Below, piece by piece: positions 54,823 through 62,759 of a stretch of 64,000 bases of DNA. The stretch spans positions 1,488,001-1,552,000 of the forward strand of contig NZ_FQVA01000001.1 in assembly GCF_900129095.1 (NCBI RefSeq). Direction: 5' to 3'. The stretch's first letter is position 1. Each line of letters opens with the position of its first letter. The notes under the pieces were generated by a model, which searched no databases, was not told the origin of the DNA, and saw only the letters and a list, made by a program, of their open reading frames with translations. The translations under genes and the position numbers were made by a program. The stretch is from Microbulbifer donghaiensis (GTDB lineage: Bacteria > Pseudomonadota > Gammaproteobacteria > Pseudomonadales > Cellvibrionaceae).

Positions 54823-56441
54823 GGCGCCGTCCCCCCGGCTATGATCGATCGCGCGGCCGCTTTCGCGGTCAGGATGCAGCCGGGCAGGAAGGTACCCTCG
54901 AGCGAGCGTTTGCCGCTCGCGCCGCCACCGCCGAAACCGGCGGCCTCACCGACACAATAGAGCCCGCGAATCGGCGTACCCTGCCCATCGAGCACACGGC
55001 TTTGCAGATCCGTGCACAGGCCACCGAGGCTCTTGCGCGTAACCAGCTGCATCTGGATGGCGATGTAGGGACCGGCGCCCGGTTGTTGCAGCGGTGCCGG
55101 TTTGCAGGTGCGCAATCTGTCCGGGCCCCACTGGCGGGCATGCTGGATGCGGCGAATCTGATCGTCGTTCACCAGTTTGTTGCCGCTGGTGAAGTTGCTA
55201 TCGAAGGCGTCGGCCGTCGCCTGCAGCACAGCGGGGTCGACGTCGTGGGAACAGGTCAGCGCATTCATCTGGCCGGCCAACTCCGCCAACGTATCGGCGA
55301 CCAGAAAATGCCGGCTCTCCCGCTGCATCTGTCCCACCAGACGGTGGTTGCCGAGCAGTGTTTCTTTCACAAAGGTGAGGAACTGTTTGTCGCGAATACG
55401 CTGGTTGTGCTCAGCGCCGGAAATGGCGAATTCCCTGGCGGCGATGCGCCAGTTCAGCAGATTCCAGGTCCACGGTTTTTCCTGCGCGGCGACACGCTGG
55501 CACAGCCAGTGCGTATCAAACCCGGTGACGAGCGGTTCGGGGCCGATGCGTTCGCCTCTGTGATTCAGCCACAGCGCCGACTTGCATGGAATCGTCGACA
55601 GGCCATGGCCGGCGAAATGCGGATAGGGATGCGGAAAACCCGCGGCGTAATTCCACATTTCGCCGACATGGCGGAGCTGGCCGCCGTGCGCATCGGCGAC
55701 CTGGTGATGCAGGCGGCCATCGGCAAACGGATGGGCGCCGTTCAGCATCGCCGTCGGCAGTGGCCGATCTTTCGGCCAGTTGGCGCGGCATTCGGCGTGA
55801 TCGCCGTTGATGCCGCCCATTGCCAGTACGGTGGCAGCGGCGCGCACCCGGACCTCTTCACCGGTGATTTCGTCGATGGCAAGCGCGCCGCTGATGTTGC
55901 CGGCGGACACGTCGAATGTCGTGATCCGGTGCTGGTGCAAAAGGGTCAGCCGGCCGTTGCCGCCGGCACGTCGCAGCGCGGCAATCAGGCAGTGGATCAG
56001 TTCGCGCGAGGTGCCCCAGATGACGTGATAACGCGGCAGGCTGTTGCCCTCGCCAGTGCGGCCGCGCTCGACCCAATTGACCGCCGGCAGGAATTTCAGC
56101 CCTTCCGCGATCAGCCAGTCGTAAACCTCCCGGCGCGAATGCTCGACGTAGTAGCGCGCCCAGCGCTGCGGCCACTCGTCATGCGGATCGAGTTCGCCAA
56201 AGCGCAGCCAGTCGCGCAGCGCGATCTCCGGCGTATCCGGGATTTTCATTTTCGCCTGCAGCGGCGTGCCTACCAGCGCCATGCCGCCGAAGGCCCACCG
56301 CGCCAGTCCGCCGAAGCGCTCCGGCGTGTCGCGATCGACCAGCGTCACCGACCGGCCGGCTCGCAGCAGTTCCAGCGCCGTGACAATGCCGGCCAGGCCG
56401 CCGCCGGCAATCAGCACATCCGAAGTCAGCGATTGGCTCAC
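54819..56441 (-). CDS. FAD-binding dehydrogenase (fumarate reductase/KstD-like)
   Basis: A 540-residue flavoprotein with the N-terminal dinucleotide motif 'VLIAGGGLAGIVTALELLRAG' and 'LVDRD', 'VLAMGGINGDH', and a C-terminal FAD closure 'IRGLYCVGEAAGFGGGGASGKRSLEGTFLPGC'. This is the layout of the FAD_binding_2 family (fumarate reductase flavoproteins, ketosteroid dehydrogenases). There is no signal peptide or haem site. It is the first gene of a three-gene operon with the hydroxy acid oxidase and TPP enzyme. Substrate unknown. Confidence 0.83.
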   Translation of the reverse strand: MSQSLTSDVLIAGGGLAGIVTALELLRAGRSVTLVDRDTPERFGGLARWAFGGMALVGTPLQAKMKIPDTPEIALRDWLRFGELDPHDEWPQRWARYYVEHSRREVYDWLIAEGLKFLPAVNWVERGRTGEGNSLPRYHVIWGTSRELIHCLIAALRRAGGNGRLTLLHQHRITTFDVSAGNISGALAIDEITGEEVRVRAAATVLAMGGINGDHAECRANWPKDRPLPTAMLNGAHPFADGRLHHQVADAHGGQLRHVGEMWNYAAGFPHPYPHFAGHGLSTIPCKSALWLNHRGERIGPEPLVTGFDTHWLCQRVAAQEKPWTWNLLNWRIAAREFAISGAEHNQRIRDKQFLTFVKETLLGNHRLVGQMQRESRHFLVADTLAELAGQMNALTCSHDVDPAVLQATADAFDSNFTSGNKLVNDDQIRRIQHARQWGPDRLRTCKPAPLQQPGAGPYIAIQMQLVTRKSLGGLCTDLQSRVLDGQGTPIRGLYCVGEAAGFGGGGASGKRSLEGTFLPGCILTAKAAARSIIAGGTAP

Positions 56442-56658
56442 GGCAGTTCCTCAACGATTTTCAATCGAATGCCTTACGAACAAGCCCGTTTCCCATTGAA
56501 GGAGAGGGGCGCGGGAGCGGAGACATACCGTCAGCAACCTGGAATGAAAGTGAGATGGTCTGCCCGCCTTGTCTTTCGCCGACAAAAATAGCCGGCTAAG
56601 ATATCGGCATGATTGACTTCACAGGCCAGCCAATTTGACCTTGCAGGCCACTGTCTCG

Positions 56659-57645
56659 ATGAGCTGGGTCAACACCGTTATCGCTGCCGCCGAGCGGCTG
56701 GGCGTCGAATCGCCGCAGCTTCTGGCCGCCGCCGGTATCGCCGCGGACGAGCTGGCGCGCGAGCGTTGGCCGATCGACCATATCACCCGGCTGTGGCGGG
56801 CCGCCGAGCGTTGTACCGGCGACTCCGGCTTTGGCCTGAAGGCCGGCACGCTGGTCGGCCCCGCCAGCCTGAACGTCGTCAGCTTCCTGTTGCAGTCATC
56901 GGCGACGCTGCGTGAGGCGCTGGCGCAACTGCAGAAATACCAGCGCCTGATTTCCGATGGCGTCCGTTTCCAGATACTGGCCGGCGAGAACGCCAGCTGG
57001 TTGGTCTATCACCCGCGCCAGGGTGAACTGGCGTTCAGCCCACACCAGATCGAAGCCGTGCTGGCCGCTGTCGTCAGCTTCGCGCGCTGGGTCGCTGGCA
57101 CGCCGGTTCAGCCGCACAAAGTGCAGTGCAGCCACGCCCAGCTCGGCCCGCTGCGGGGTTATCGCCAGATTTTTGGCTGCCCGATTGAATTCGAGCAGGC
57201 CTTCAACGGCCTGCTGCTCGACAACACACTGCTCGATCAACCGCTGCCACAGGCCGATGCCCAGCTTACGCAACTGCATGAGCTCCATGCGACGACGCAG
57301 CTTGCTGCACTCTGCGATTCGGCCACCGCACCTTACCTGCGCGCATGGCTGAAAGCGCATCTGGGCCCGAACTTGCCGGCCCGGGCCCAGGCTGCCCGCG
57401 CGCTGAACCTGAGCGAACGCACACTGGCCCGCCGACTGCACGCACAGGGTTGTCACTACGACGGCCTGCTCGATGAGGTGCGCCGTGACGCGGCGCTGCA
57501 TGCGGTGGCGCACACCGCGCGCCCCCTGGCCGAGATCGCCCATTCGCTTGGCTTCGCCGAAGTCAGCACTTTTTACCGGGCCTTCCGCCGTTGGACCGGC
57601 CTGCCACCGGCGCGCTGGCGCAAACAACAGGCCGCCGTTGAGTAA
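56659..57645 (+). CDS. AraC-family regulator with Arabinose_bd-type sensor domain
   Basis: 328 residues. The N-terminal ~190 residues match the sensor domain of OruR/ArgR-like AraC proteins ('WVNTVIAAAERLGVESPQLLAAAGIAADEL', 'GFGLKAGTLVGPASLNVVSFLLQSSATLREALAQLQKYQRLI'). Two HTHs follow at the C-terminus ('RALNLSERTLARRLHAQGCHYDGLLDEVRRDAAL', 'LAEIAHSLGFAEVSTFYRAFRRWTG'). It is divergent from the three-gene catabolic operon with 217 bp between starts and is the likely activator. ATG 56659 is chosen; a TTG at 56635 would add eight residues. Neither has a strong ribosome site. Confidence 0.88.
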   Translation: MSWVNTVIAAAERLGVESPQLLAAAGIAADELARERWPIDHITRLWRAAERCTGDSGFGLKAGTLVGPASLNVVSFLLQSSATLREALAQLQKYQRLISDGVRFQILAGENASWLVYHPRQGELAFSPHQIEAVLAAVVSFARWVAGTPVQPHKVQCSHAQLGPLRGYRQIFGCPIEFEQAFNGLLLDNTLLDQPLPQADAQLTQLHELHATTQLAALCDSATAPYLRAWLKAHLGPNLPARAQAARALNLSERTLARRLHAQGCHYDGLLDEVRRDAALHAVAHTARPLAEIAHSLGFAEVSTFYRAFRRWTGLPPARWRKQQAAVE

Positions 57646-57663
57646 CCCGCAGCAACGGCTGCG

Positions 57664-57735
57664 ACTTTCTCGGAAATTTTTTCGGAAACTTTCTCGGCAA
57701 CTTTCTCGGCAACACTCTCAAAAACTGTCGCGGAA
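57664..57735. repeat. 12-bp tandem repeat after the AraC gene
   Basis: Six consecutive 12-bp units based on ACTTTCTCGGAA run from 57664 to 57735; units 1, 3 and 4 are nearly identical, the others degenerate. The period equals four codons, and the minus-strand frame reads a VAEK/VSEK-type repeat, but no gene there has a supported start or context. The surrounding 57646-57930 holds no other supported gene. Confidence 0.85.
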
Positions 57736-57938
57736 AATGCCGCAGGCGGCGGGCAGCGCATAGGTGGTAGTTGGCCCCTCGCGACTGCCAGCCACTCTGT
57801 AACCAGCCTGTCGCCCCATTACTCAAGCCGATGAATTAAACGACGAGTCAATCCCTATTCGGGGGTAGGAGTAGCGACTCTTTGTGGGTAGGGAATGCGC
57901 TCCGCTCGCCGTGCGCCCGGGTTGCCCGAGCGCCAACG

Positions 57939-57985
57939 CAACTATATGTTGTGCCAAGAATTACAAATCACACCATATATAGTTA
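57939..57985 (+). promoter_or_regulatory. Pair of NrdR boxes upstream of nrdD
   Basis: Box 1 CAACTATATGTTGTGC (57939-57954) and box 2 ACACCATATATAGTTA (57970-57985) match the NrdR consensus ACACTATATATAGTGT at 11 and 13 of 16 positions. Their starts are 31 bp apart, three helical turns, the standard NrdR arrangement. Repression of nrdD-nrdG by NrdR when dNTP/ATP levels are high is inferred from the family. I found no FNR/Anr box in 57646-58049. Confidence 0.82.
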
Positions 57986-58049
57986 TCTGGATGAATCTCG
58001 CCGACGGCCGCTCGCACCGCACCGGCAGATGCATCAGCCTGGAGGCCCA

Positions 58050-60182
58050 ATGTCCGACTCTTCTCCAACCGACGCCCCAACCGCTTCCCCCGCCGCCGGC
58101 CAGCCCCAGGCTCCGGTGAGCGCCATTACCGATCTGCTCGTGCGCAAACGCGACGGCCGCACCGTGGCCTTCGATCGCGGCCGTATCCGCAGCGCCATCC
58201 TGCGCGCGGGACGCGCCGCCGAGGCCTTCGGCGAACAGGAGGCGGACCTGCTCACCGCCCAGGTAAGCAAGGTCATCGATCACCGCTACGACGGCAGTGT
58301 GCCACTGGATATCGAAGAGATTCAGAATATTGTCGAGCAGGTACTGATCAGCAATAACCATCTGGATACGGCGCGCGGCTATATCGCCTACCGCAGCCGT
58401 CACCAGCAGTTGCGCCAGGACCGCCACACCCTGGTGGACGTCACCGCGTCCATCGACGAGTACCTGCAGCGCGAAGACTGGCGCGTGGCCGCCAACGCCA
58501 ACCAGGGCTATTCGCTCGGCGGGCTGATCCTGAACAGCGCCGGCAAGATGATCGCCAACTACTGGCTCAACCATGTCTATGTACCGGAAATCGGCGCCGC
58601 CCACCGCGAGGGCGACCTGCATATTCACGACCTCGACATGCTGTCCGGCTACTGCGCCGGCTGGTCGCTGCGCACGCTGCTGCAGGAGGGCCTGAACGGC
58701 ATACCGGGCAAGGTCGAATCGGCACCGCCCGCGCACCTGTCCAGCGCCATCGGCCAGATCGTGAATTTCCTCGGCACGCTGCAGAACGAGTGGGCCGGCG
58801 CGCAGGCCTTCAGCTCCTTCGATACCTACATGGCACCGTTTATCCGCAAGGACGGGCTCGGCTACCGCGAGGTGCGCCAGTGTATCCAGGAGCTGATCTT
58901 CAACTTGAATGTGCCGTCCCGCTGGGGCACACAGACGCCGTTTACCAATCTCACCTTTGACTGGGTGTGCCCGGAAGACCTGCGCGAACAGGTACCGGTG
59001 ATCGCCGGCAAGGAAATGCCTTTTACCTACGGCGAACTGCAGGAAGAAATGGACCTGATCAACCGCGCCTATATCGAGGTGATGACCGAAGGGGATGCGC
59101 GCGGCCGCGTGTTTACCTTCCCGATCCCCACCTACAACATCACGCCGGATTTCCCCTGGCACAGCGAGAATGCGGAACGCCTGTTCGCGATGACCGCCCG
59201 CTACGGCCTGCCATATTTCCAGAATTTCATCAATTCGGACATGAGCCCCAACATGGTCCGCTCCATGTGCTGCCGCCTGCAGCTAGACCTGCGCGAACTG
59301 TTGAAGCGCGGCAATGGCCTGTTCGGTTCCGCCGAACAGACCGGCTCGCTGGGCGTGGTAACCGTGAACTGTGCGCGCCTCGGCTACCTGCACCGCGGCG
59401 ACGAAGCCGCGCTGATGGCGAGCCTCGACCGCCTGCTGGAACTCGCGCGCGACTCCCTCGAAGTGAAGCGCAAGGTCATCCAGCGGCATATGGATACCGG
59501 GCTTTTCCCCTATACCAAACGCTACCTGGGCACGCTGCGCAATCACTTCTCCACGATCGGCGTCAACGGCATCAACGAGATGATCCGCAACTTCACCGAC
59601 GGCCGCGAAGACATCACCAGCGAAAGCGGCCACCAGATGGCCGAGCGGCTGCTGCAGCATATTCGCGCGCGCATGACCGAGTTCCAGGAGGAGACCGGCC
59701 ACCTCTACAACCTCGAAGCCACACCGGCCGAAGGCACCACCTACCGCTTCGCCCGCGAGGACCGCAAGCGCTTCCCGGACATCCTGCAGGCCGGCAGCGA
59801 CGAAGCGCCCTACTACACCAACTCGTCACAGCTGCCGGTCGGCTTTACCGACGACCCGTTCGAAGCGCTGTCGCGGCAGGAATCGCTGCAATCCCTGTAT
59901 ACCGGCGGCACGGTGCTGCACCTCTACCTGGGCGAACAGCTGCCCGATGCGGATTCCTGCCGCCAGCTGGTGCACCGCGCGCTGGAAAACTTCCGCCTGC
60001 CGTACATCACCGTTACCCCGACCTTCTCCATATGCCCGACGCACGGTTACCTGAGCGGGGAACACCAATTCTGCCCGCGCTGCGACGAGGAATTGATCGC
60101 GCGCAAGCGCGCCTGCAGCGACAGGAGCAGCAAAGAAGCAAACATGGAAAACCAACAACAGGAGAACTGCCATGCAAACTGA
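58050..60182 (+). CDS. nrdD: Anaerobic ribonucleoside-triphosphate reductase, catalytic part
   Basis: 710 residues from ATG 58050 (GGAGG site). The N-terminal ATP-cone (about 30-125, 'VRKRDGRTVAFDRGRIRSAILRAGRAA') is followed by the class III RNR barrel ('DLDMLSGYCAGWSLRTLLQEGLNGIPGKVESAPPAHLSSAIGQI', 'MCCRLQLDLRELLKRGNGLFGSAEQTGSLGVVTVNCARLGYL'). A C-terminal zinc site is visible in 'CPTHGYLSGEHQFCPRC'. The expected glycyl-radical tail (R-V-x-G-Y) is absent; the frame ends in a polar tail. The motif is in the next, overlapping ORF (60172). This is either a natural two-gene NrdD or a frameshift. Under the two NrdR boxes upstream. Confidence 0.93.
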   Translation: MSDSSPTDAPTASPAAGQPQAPVSAITDLLVRKRDGRTVAFDRGRIRSAILRAGRAAEAFGEQEADLLTAQVSKVIDHRYDGSVPLDIEEIQNIVEQVLISNNHLDTARGYIAYRSRHQQLRQDRHTLVDVTASIDEYLQREDWRVAANANQGYSLGGLILNSAGKMIANYWLNHVYVPEIGAAHREGDLHIHDLDMLSGYCAGWSLRTLLQEGLNGIPGKVESAPPAHLSSAIGQIVNFLGTLQNEWAGAQAFSSFDTYMAPFIRKDGLGYREVRQCIQELIFNLNVPSRWGTQTPFTNLTFDWVCPEDLREQVPVIAGKEMPFTYGELQEEMDLINRAYIEVMTEGDARGRVFTFPIPTYNITPDFPWHSENAERLFAMTARYGLPYFQNFINSDMSPNMVRSMCCRLQLDLRELLKRGNGLFGSAEQTGSLGVVTVNCARLGYLHRGDEAALMASLDRLLELARDSLEVKRKVIQRHMDTGLFPYTKRYLGTLRNHFSTIGVNGINEMIRNFTDGREDITSESGHQMAERLLQHIRARMTEFQEETGHLYNLEATPAEGTTYRFAREDRKRFPDILQAGSDEAPYYTNSSQLPVGFTDDPFEALSRQESLQSLYTGGTVLHLYLGEQLPDADSCRQLVHRALENFRLPYITVTPTFSICPTHGYLSGEHQFCPRCDEELIARKRACSDRSSKEANMENQQQENCHAN

Positions 60183-60342
60183 AACCGCAGTATTAAAAGA
60201 CGAGGAACGCACCCCCTGCGAAGTCTGGAGCCGCGTGATGGGCTACCACCGCCCGGTGACCTTCTGGAATCCCGGCAAGCAATCGGAGCACCGCGATCGA
60301 CGCTTCTTTGTCGCCGAGGAATCCGCCGCGAAACAAAACTAA
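60172..60342 (+). CDS. NrdD glycyl-radical segment as a separate small ORF
   Basis: A 56-residue ORF (MQTETAVLKDEERTPCEVW...) carrying the class III RNR glycyl-radical motif 'CEVWSRVMGYHRPVTFWN', then 'PGKQSEHRDRRFF', where the Gly of R-V-M-G-Y is the radical site. It is in the +1 frame relative to nrdD and overlaps it by 11 bp. It has its own strong Shine-Dalgarno (AGGAGA, 7 bp before ATG), which argues for a genuine separate gene that docks onto the catalytic subunit. A single-base error would instead fuse the two. nrdG follows after 63 bp. Confidence 0.85.
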   Translation: MQTETAVLKDEERTPCEVWSRVMGYHRPVTFWNPGKQSEHRDRRFFVAEESAAKQN

Positions 60343-60405
60343 CCCGGCTGCGGCGCCGCTGACCCGCGGCGGCGCCGCCACTACCCGTGCAACACTCGAC
60401 ACACC

Positions 60406-61023
60406 ATGGATAAAACACTGCGCGTCGGCGGCTTTACCCCATTTACCGCCATCGACTTTCCCGGCGCCCTGTCGGCGGTTGTCTTCTGCCAGGGCTGCCC
60501 CTGGCGCTGCCGCTACTGCCACAATGGCGGACTGCTGCCAGCACAGGCGGAATCCAAATACGACTGGCAACAGCTGCTGCAGCACCTGCACACACGCCGC
60601 GGGCTGCTCGACGCCGTGGTGTTCTCCGGCGGCGAGCCCACCGCGCAGAGCGCGCTGGAAGACGCCGTCCACGACGTGAAGGCGCTGGGATTCAAAGTCG
60701 GCCTGCACACCGCCGGCATGTATCCACGGCGGCTCGCCCGGCTGCTGCCCGCGCTCGACTGGGTCGGGCTGGATATCAAGGCGCTGCCGCAAAACTACGA
60801 TGCCATCACCCGCGTACCCGGCAGCGGCACCGCACCCTGGCAGAGCGCCGCAATACTGGCCGAGGCCGGTATCCCCCTGCAGGTACGCCTAACCCGCCAC
60901 CCGCAGCTCACCAGCGACAGTGAGCTAGCGGAAATACGCGAGAGACTGGCCGACCTCGGCATCCCCGAGCTCATTGTGCAAAAGTGCAACACCGACAACG
61001 CACTGGACCCCGAACTTCAGTAA
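60406..61023 (+). CDS. nrdG: Anaerobic RNR activating protein (radical SAM)
   Basis: 205 residues. It generates the glycyl radical on NrdD using SAM and a [4Fe-4S] cluster. The cluster motif is CPWRCRYC (Cx3Cx2C) within 'CQGCPWRCRYCHNGGLLPAQ', and 'VVFSGGEPTAQSALEDAV' is the GGE SAM-binding motif. It is of the NrdG2/PflA-like length class rather than the ~155-residue E. coli NrdG. Same transcript as nrdD. Its codons are the last with host-like GC before the accessory island. Confidence 0.93.
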   Translation: MDKTLRVGGFTPFTAIDFPGALSAVVFCQGCPWRCRYCHNGGLLPAQAESKYDWQQLLQHLHTRRGLLDAVVFSGGEPTAQSALEDAVHDVKALGFKVGLHTAGMYPRRLARLLPALDWVGLDIKALPQNYDAITRVPGSGTAPWQSAAILAEAGIPLQVRLTRHPQLTSDSELAEIRERLADLGIPELIVQKCNTDNALDPELQ

Positions 61024-61214
61024 CAACAAGAGTTACAGAACCCAGATGCTCACCAACTCTGGCGCAAATTCCATCGTATGCGGAATTAACAGCTGAGTTA
61101 ATGAAGGAAATCTGTAGGATCAGCAGAGGTCTCGTTCTGAGTTCTACGGCAATGTGTTATAACGATGCATCATTTGAACTAACTGTTATGTAAATATTGG
61201 AGTTATTCTTGAGT

Positions 61215-61523
61215 ATGAAAATTAGTACTGAAGATCAAAGAATTGCACTTGACCATGTCAAGTTTCAAGTTAGCTGTGCGATTGAGGCACTAGTTGAAAA
61301 AAAGAATGAAATAGAAGCTCAATCTAATAACCAAGAGCAACTTGACGTACTAATGATAAGACTCGACGCGTTGGCGAAGCTCTCTAAATATTTAATAGAG
61401 CCACTTTCTCAAGCATATCTCTATATAGAAAATGGCTCCGAAGTCAGGCAGATTGGTGATCTTGGAGCTATCACAGAAGACATAAAGAGCAACTTTACAA
61501 AATCCATTATCCAGGGGTTATGA
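61215..61523 (+). CDS. Hypothetical protein (cassette ORF 1)
   Basis: 102 residues from ATG 61215 (MKISTEDQRIALDHVKFQV), low GC, no family recognised. The sequence is helical and charged ('IEALVEKKNEIEAQSNNQEQLDVLMIRLDALAKLSKYLIEPL'), suggesting a helical bundle. It is the first of four same-strand ORFs in a compact, low-GC island; an attC-like palindromic stretch follows its stop. The 61024-61214 gap shows no gene and contains a candidate core site GTTATGT at 61186. Confidence 0.55.
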   Translation: MKISTEDQRIALDHVKFQVSCAIEALVEKKNEIEAQSNNQEQLDVLMIRLDALAKLSKYLIEPLSQAYLYIENGSEVRQIGDLGAITEDIKSNFTKSIIQGL

Positions 61524-61526
61524 ACC

Positions 61527-61602
61527 ACATAACAAGGGCTATCAAGCTGCTCCTACCCTTCTGGCTTCCGCGGCACACCCAAAGCTATTGCGGTCGTTAC
61601 GC
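61527..61602 (+). repeat. attC-like site after cassette ORF 1
   Basis: ACATAACAAG at the left (61527) and CGTTACGC at the right (61595-61602) are imperfect inverted core-like sites 76 bp apart, with a partly self-complementary interior. The layout fits an integron attC recombination site, but pairing of the R boxes is incomplete, so this is tentative. Confidence 0.4.
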
Positions 61603-61627
61603 GCCACAATTAACGAAAGGAACATAG

Positions 61628-61951
61628 ATGGATCCAATTAAAAATTTACACGATAAAGGAATTATTCAAGGGTGGTTCTCCTGGCTAGGAGCAGTAACAC
61701 TAACCGCACTCTTCTTCTCCCTTGGGGATAATAGTGGATTTCCTTCACTAACACTTTTGGGCTTTGTATCATTCATCCTTGTATGGTCTTGGGCATACTT
61801 ATCCACAAATGACATAGCTCAAAAATATATCCTAAACAAACTTCCAAATTGGCTAGGGCTTTTAATACTATTTTTAGTTGCAGGCGCCTTTTCAATAGCA
61901 CTCCTATATGTTTTAGGTAACGCATTAGATGCAATCATTTTGCACGCATAG
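61628..61951 (+). CDS. Hypothetical three-helix membrane protein (cassette ORF 2)
   Basis: 107 residues with about three hydrophobic helices (15-33, 42-59, 75-100), no recognised family, low GC. The start ATG 61628 has an AAAGGA site. It sits alone between two palindromic spacers, as expected for a one-gene cassette. The following spacer (61952-61995) ends CTATACGTC, possibly a decayed core site. Confidence 0.55.
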   Translation: MDPIKNLHDKGIIQGWFSWLGAVTLTALFFSLGDNSGFPSLTLLGFVSFILVWSWAYLSTNDIAQKYILNKLPNWLGLLILFLVAGAFSIALLYVLGNALDAIILHA

Positions 61952-62007
61952 GTAGCGAACACAAAAAGCTACGCTTCTGTGGTCCACAGCTAAGGATGCT
62001 ATACGTC

Positions 62008-62646
62008 ATGAAAGACAGCACTAAGGGGCGGTTCCTCCGGCGCTACACCGAGCTGCCATTCCTGATCGATTACCTCGAAACCAAAGAGATAGCCCTACTG
62101 AACCCGAAGTCTTGGGATGATCGAAACGACTCCTACTATCTACAGCAATACGGTGTCACTACTAAGCAAAGCTCGCTCTACTCTTTGTGCCTGACCGAGA
62201 CGAACGAGACCTACCATCACTGGAGGATCTTTTCGCATGGGGCCAGCGGCGTCTGTATCGAGTTCCACATAGGCATGTTCATTGACCGTGTAAGTAACAT
62301 CGATGGCCTTAGAGCATAACCAGTTATCTATCGAACACTGGATGAGATGCGATCCAAGCCACCAGAGACAGAAGAACTACCGTTTTTGAAGCGTTACGCA
62401 TTTGGCGACGAAATGGAGTTTCGGCTCTTCGTGGCCAGAAAGAACGAGAAACCCCCGACCTTTAGAGTTCCCGTTGGCTTAGATGCAATCAGTCGAATTG
62501 TGCTGAGCCCTTGGCTCCCGAAGGAAGTGGTAAAACAAGCCAAGTCAGCGCTTCGATCCATCCGCGGCTGCAGTAAGCTTAAGATCTACCGGTCTACTCT
62601 CGTTGAGAATGAATCCTGGAAGAAATTTGCGAAAAACGACATATAA
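62008..62646 (+). pseudogene. DUF2971-like gene with one in-frame stop (cassette ORF 3)
   Basis: The first part (MKDSTKGRFLRRYTELPFLIDYLE..., with 'WDDRNDSYYLQQYG' and 'YHHWRIFSHGASGVCIEFH') and the second part ('VIYRTLDEMRSKPPETEELPFLKRYAFGDEMEFRLFVARKNE') are in the same frame, interrupted only by TAA at 62317-62319. Together they make a DUF2971-type protein of about 212 residues ('W...YS....GVCIEF' then 'V.YR'). ATG 61996 is an alternative start. The stop is likely a recent nonsense mutation (or a sequencing error). DUF2971 has no firm function; some members occur in defence or mobile contexts. Confidence 0.7.
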
Positions 62647-62738
62647 CAACACGCTGTAAGTGACGATTAACCTGCCACCGGATTTTCCACTGAAAAGTAT
62701 TCGCCACCTCAAACTCCGCTGATCGTGGGCGTTAGGAT
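62641..62738 (+). repeat. attC-like site after the DUF2971-like gene
   Basis: ATATAACAACACGC (62641) and GGGCGTTAGGA (62727-62737) resemble the inverse-core and core boxes of an attC site, about 98 bp apart. The left box overlaps the gene's TAA, as is common in cassettes. The next gene starts 23 bp on. Tentative; a covariance search is needed. Confidence 0.45.
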
Positions 62739-62759
62739 TTTAAGGTCACGGGAGAAAAA

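Noticed and set aside
57573..57761. Small minus-strand coiled-coil protein from the 12-bp repeats
   Set aside because: Start, ribosome site and conservation cannot be supported; any 12-bp repeat gives a periodic peptide.
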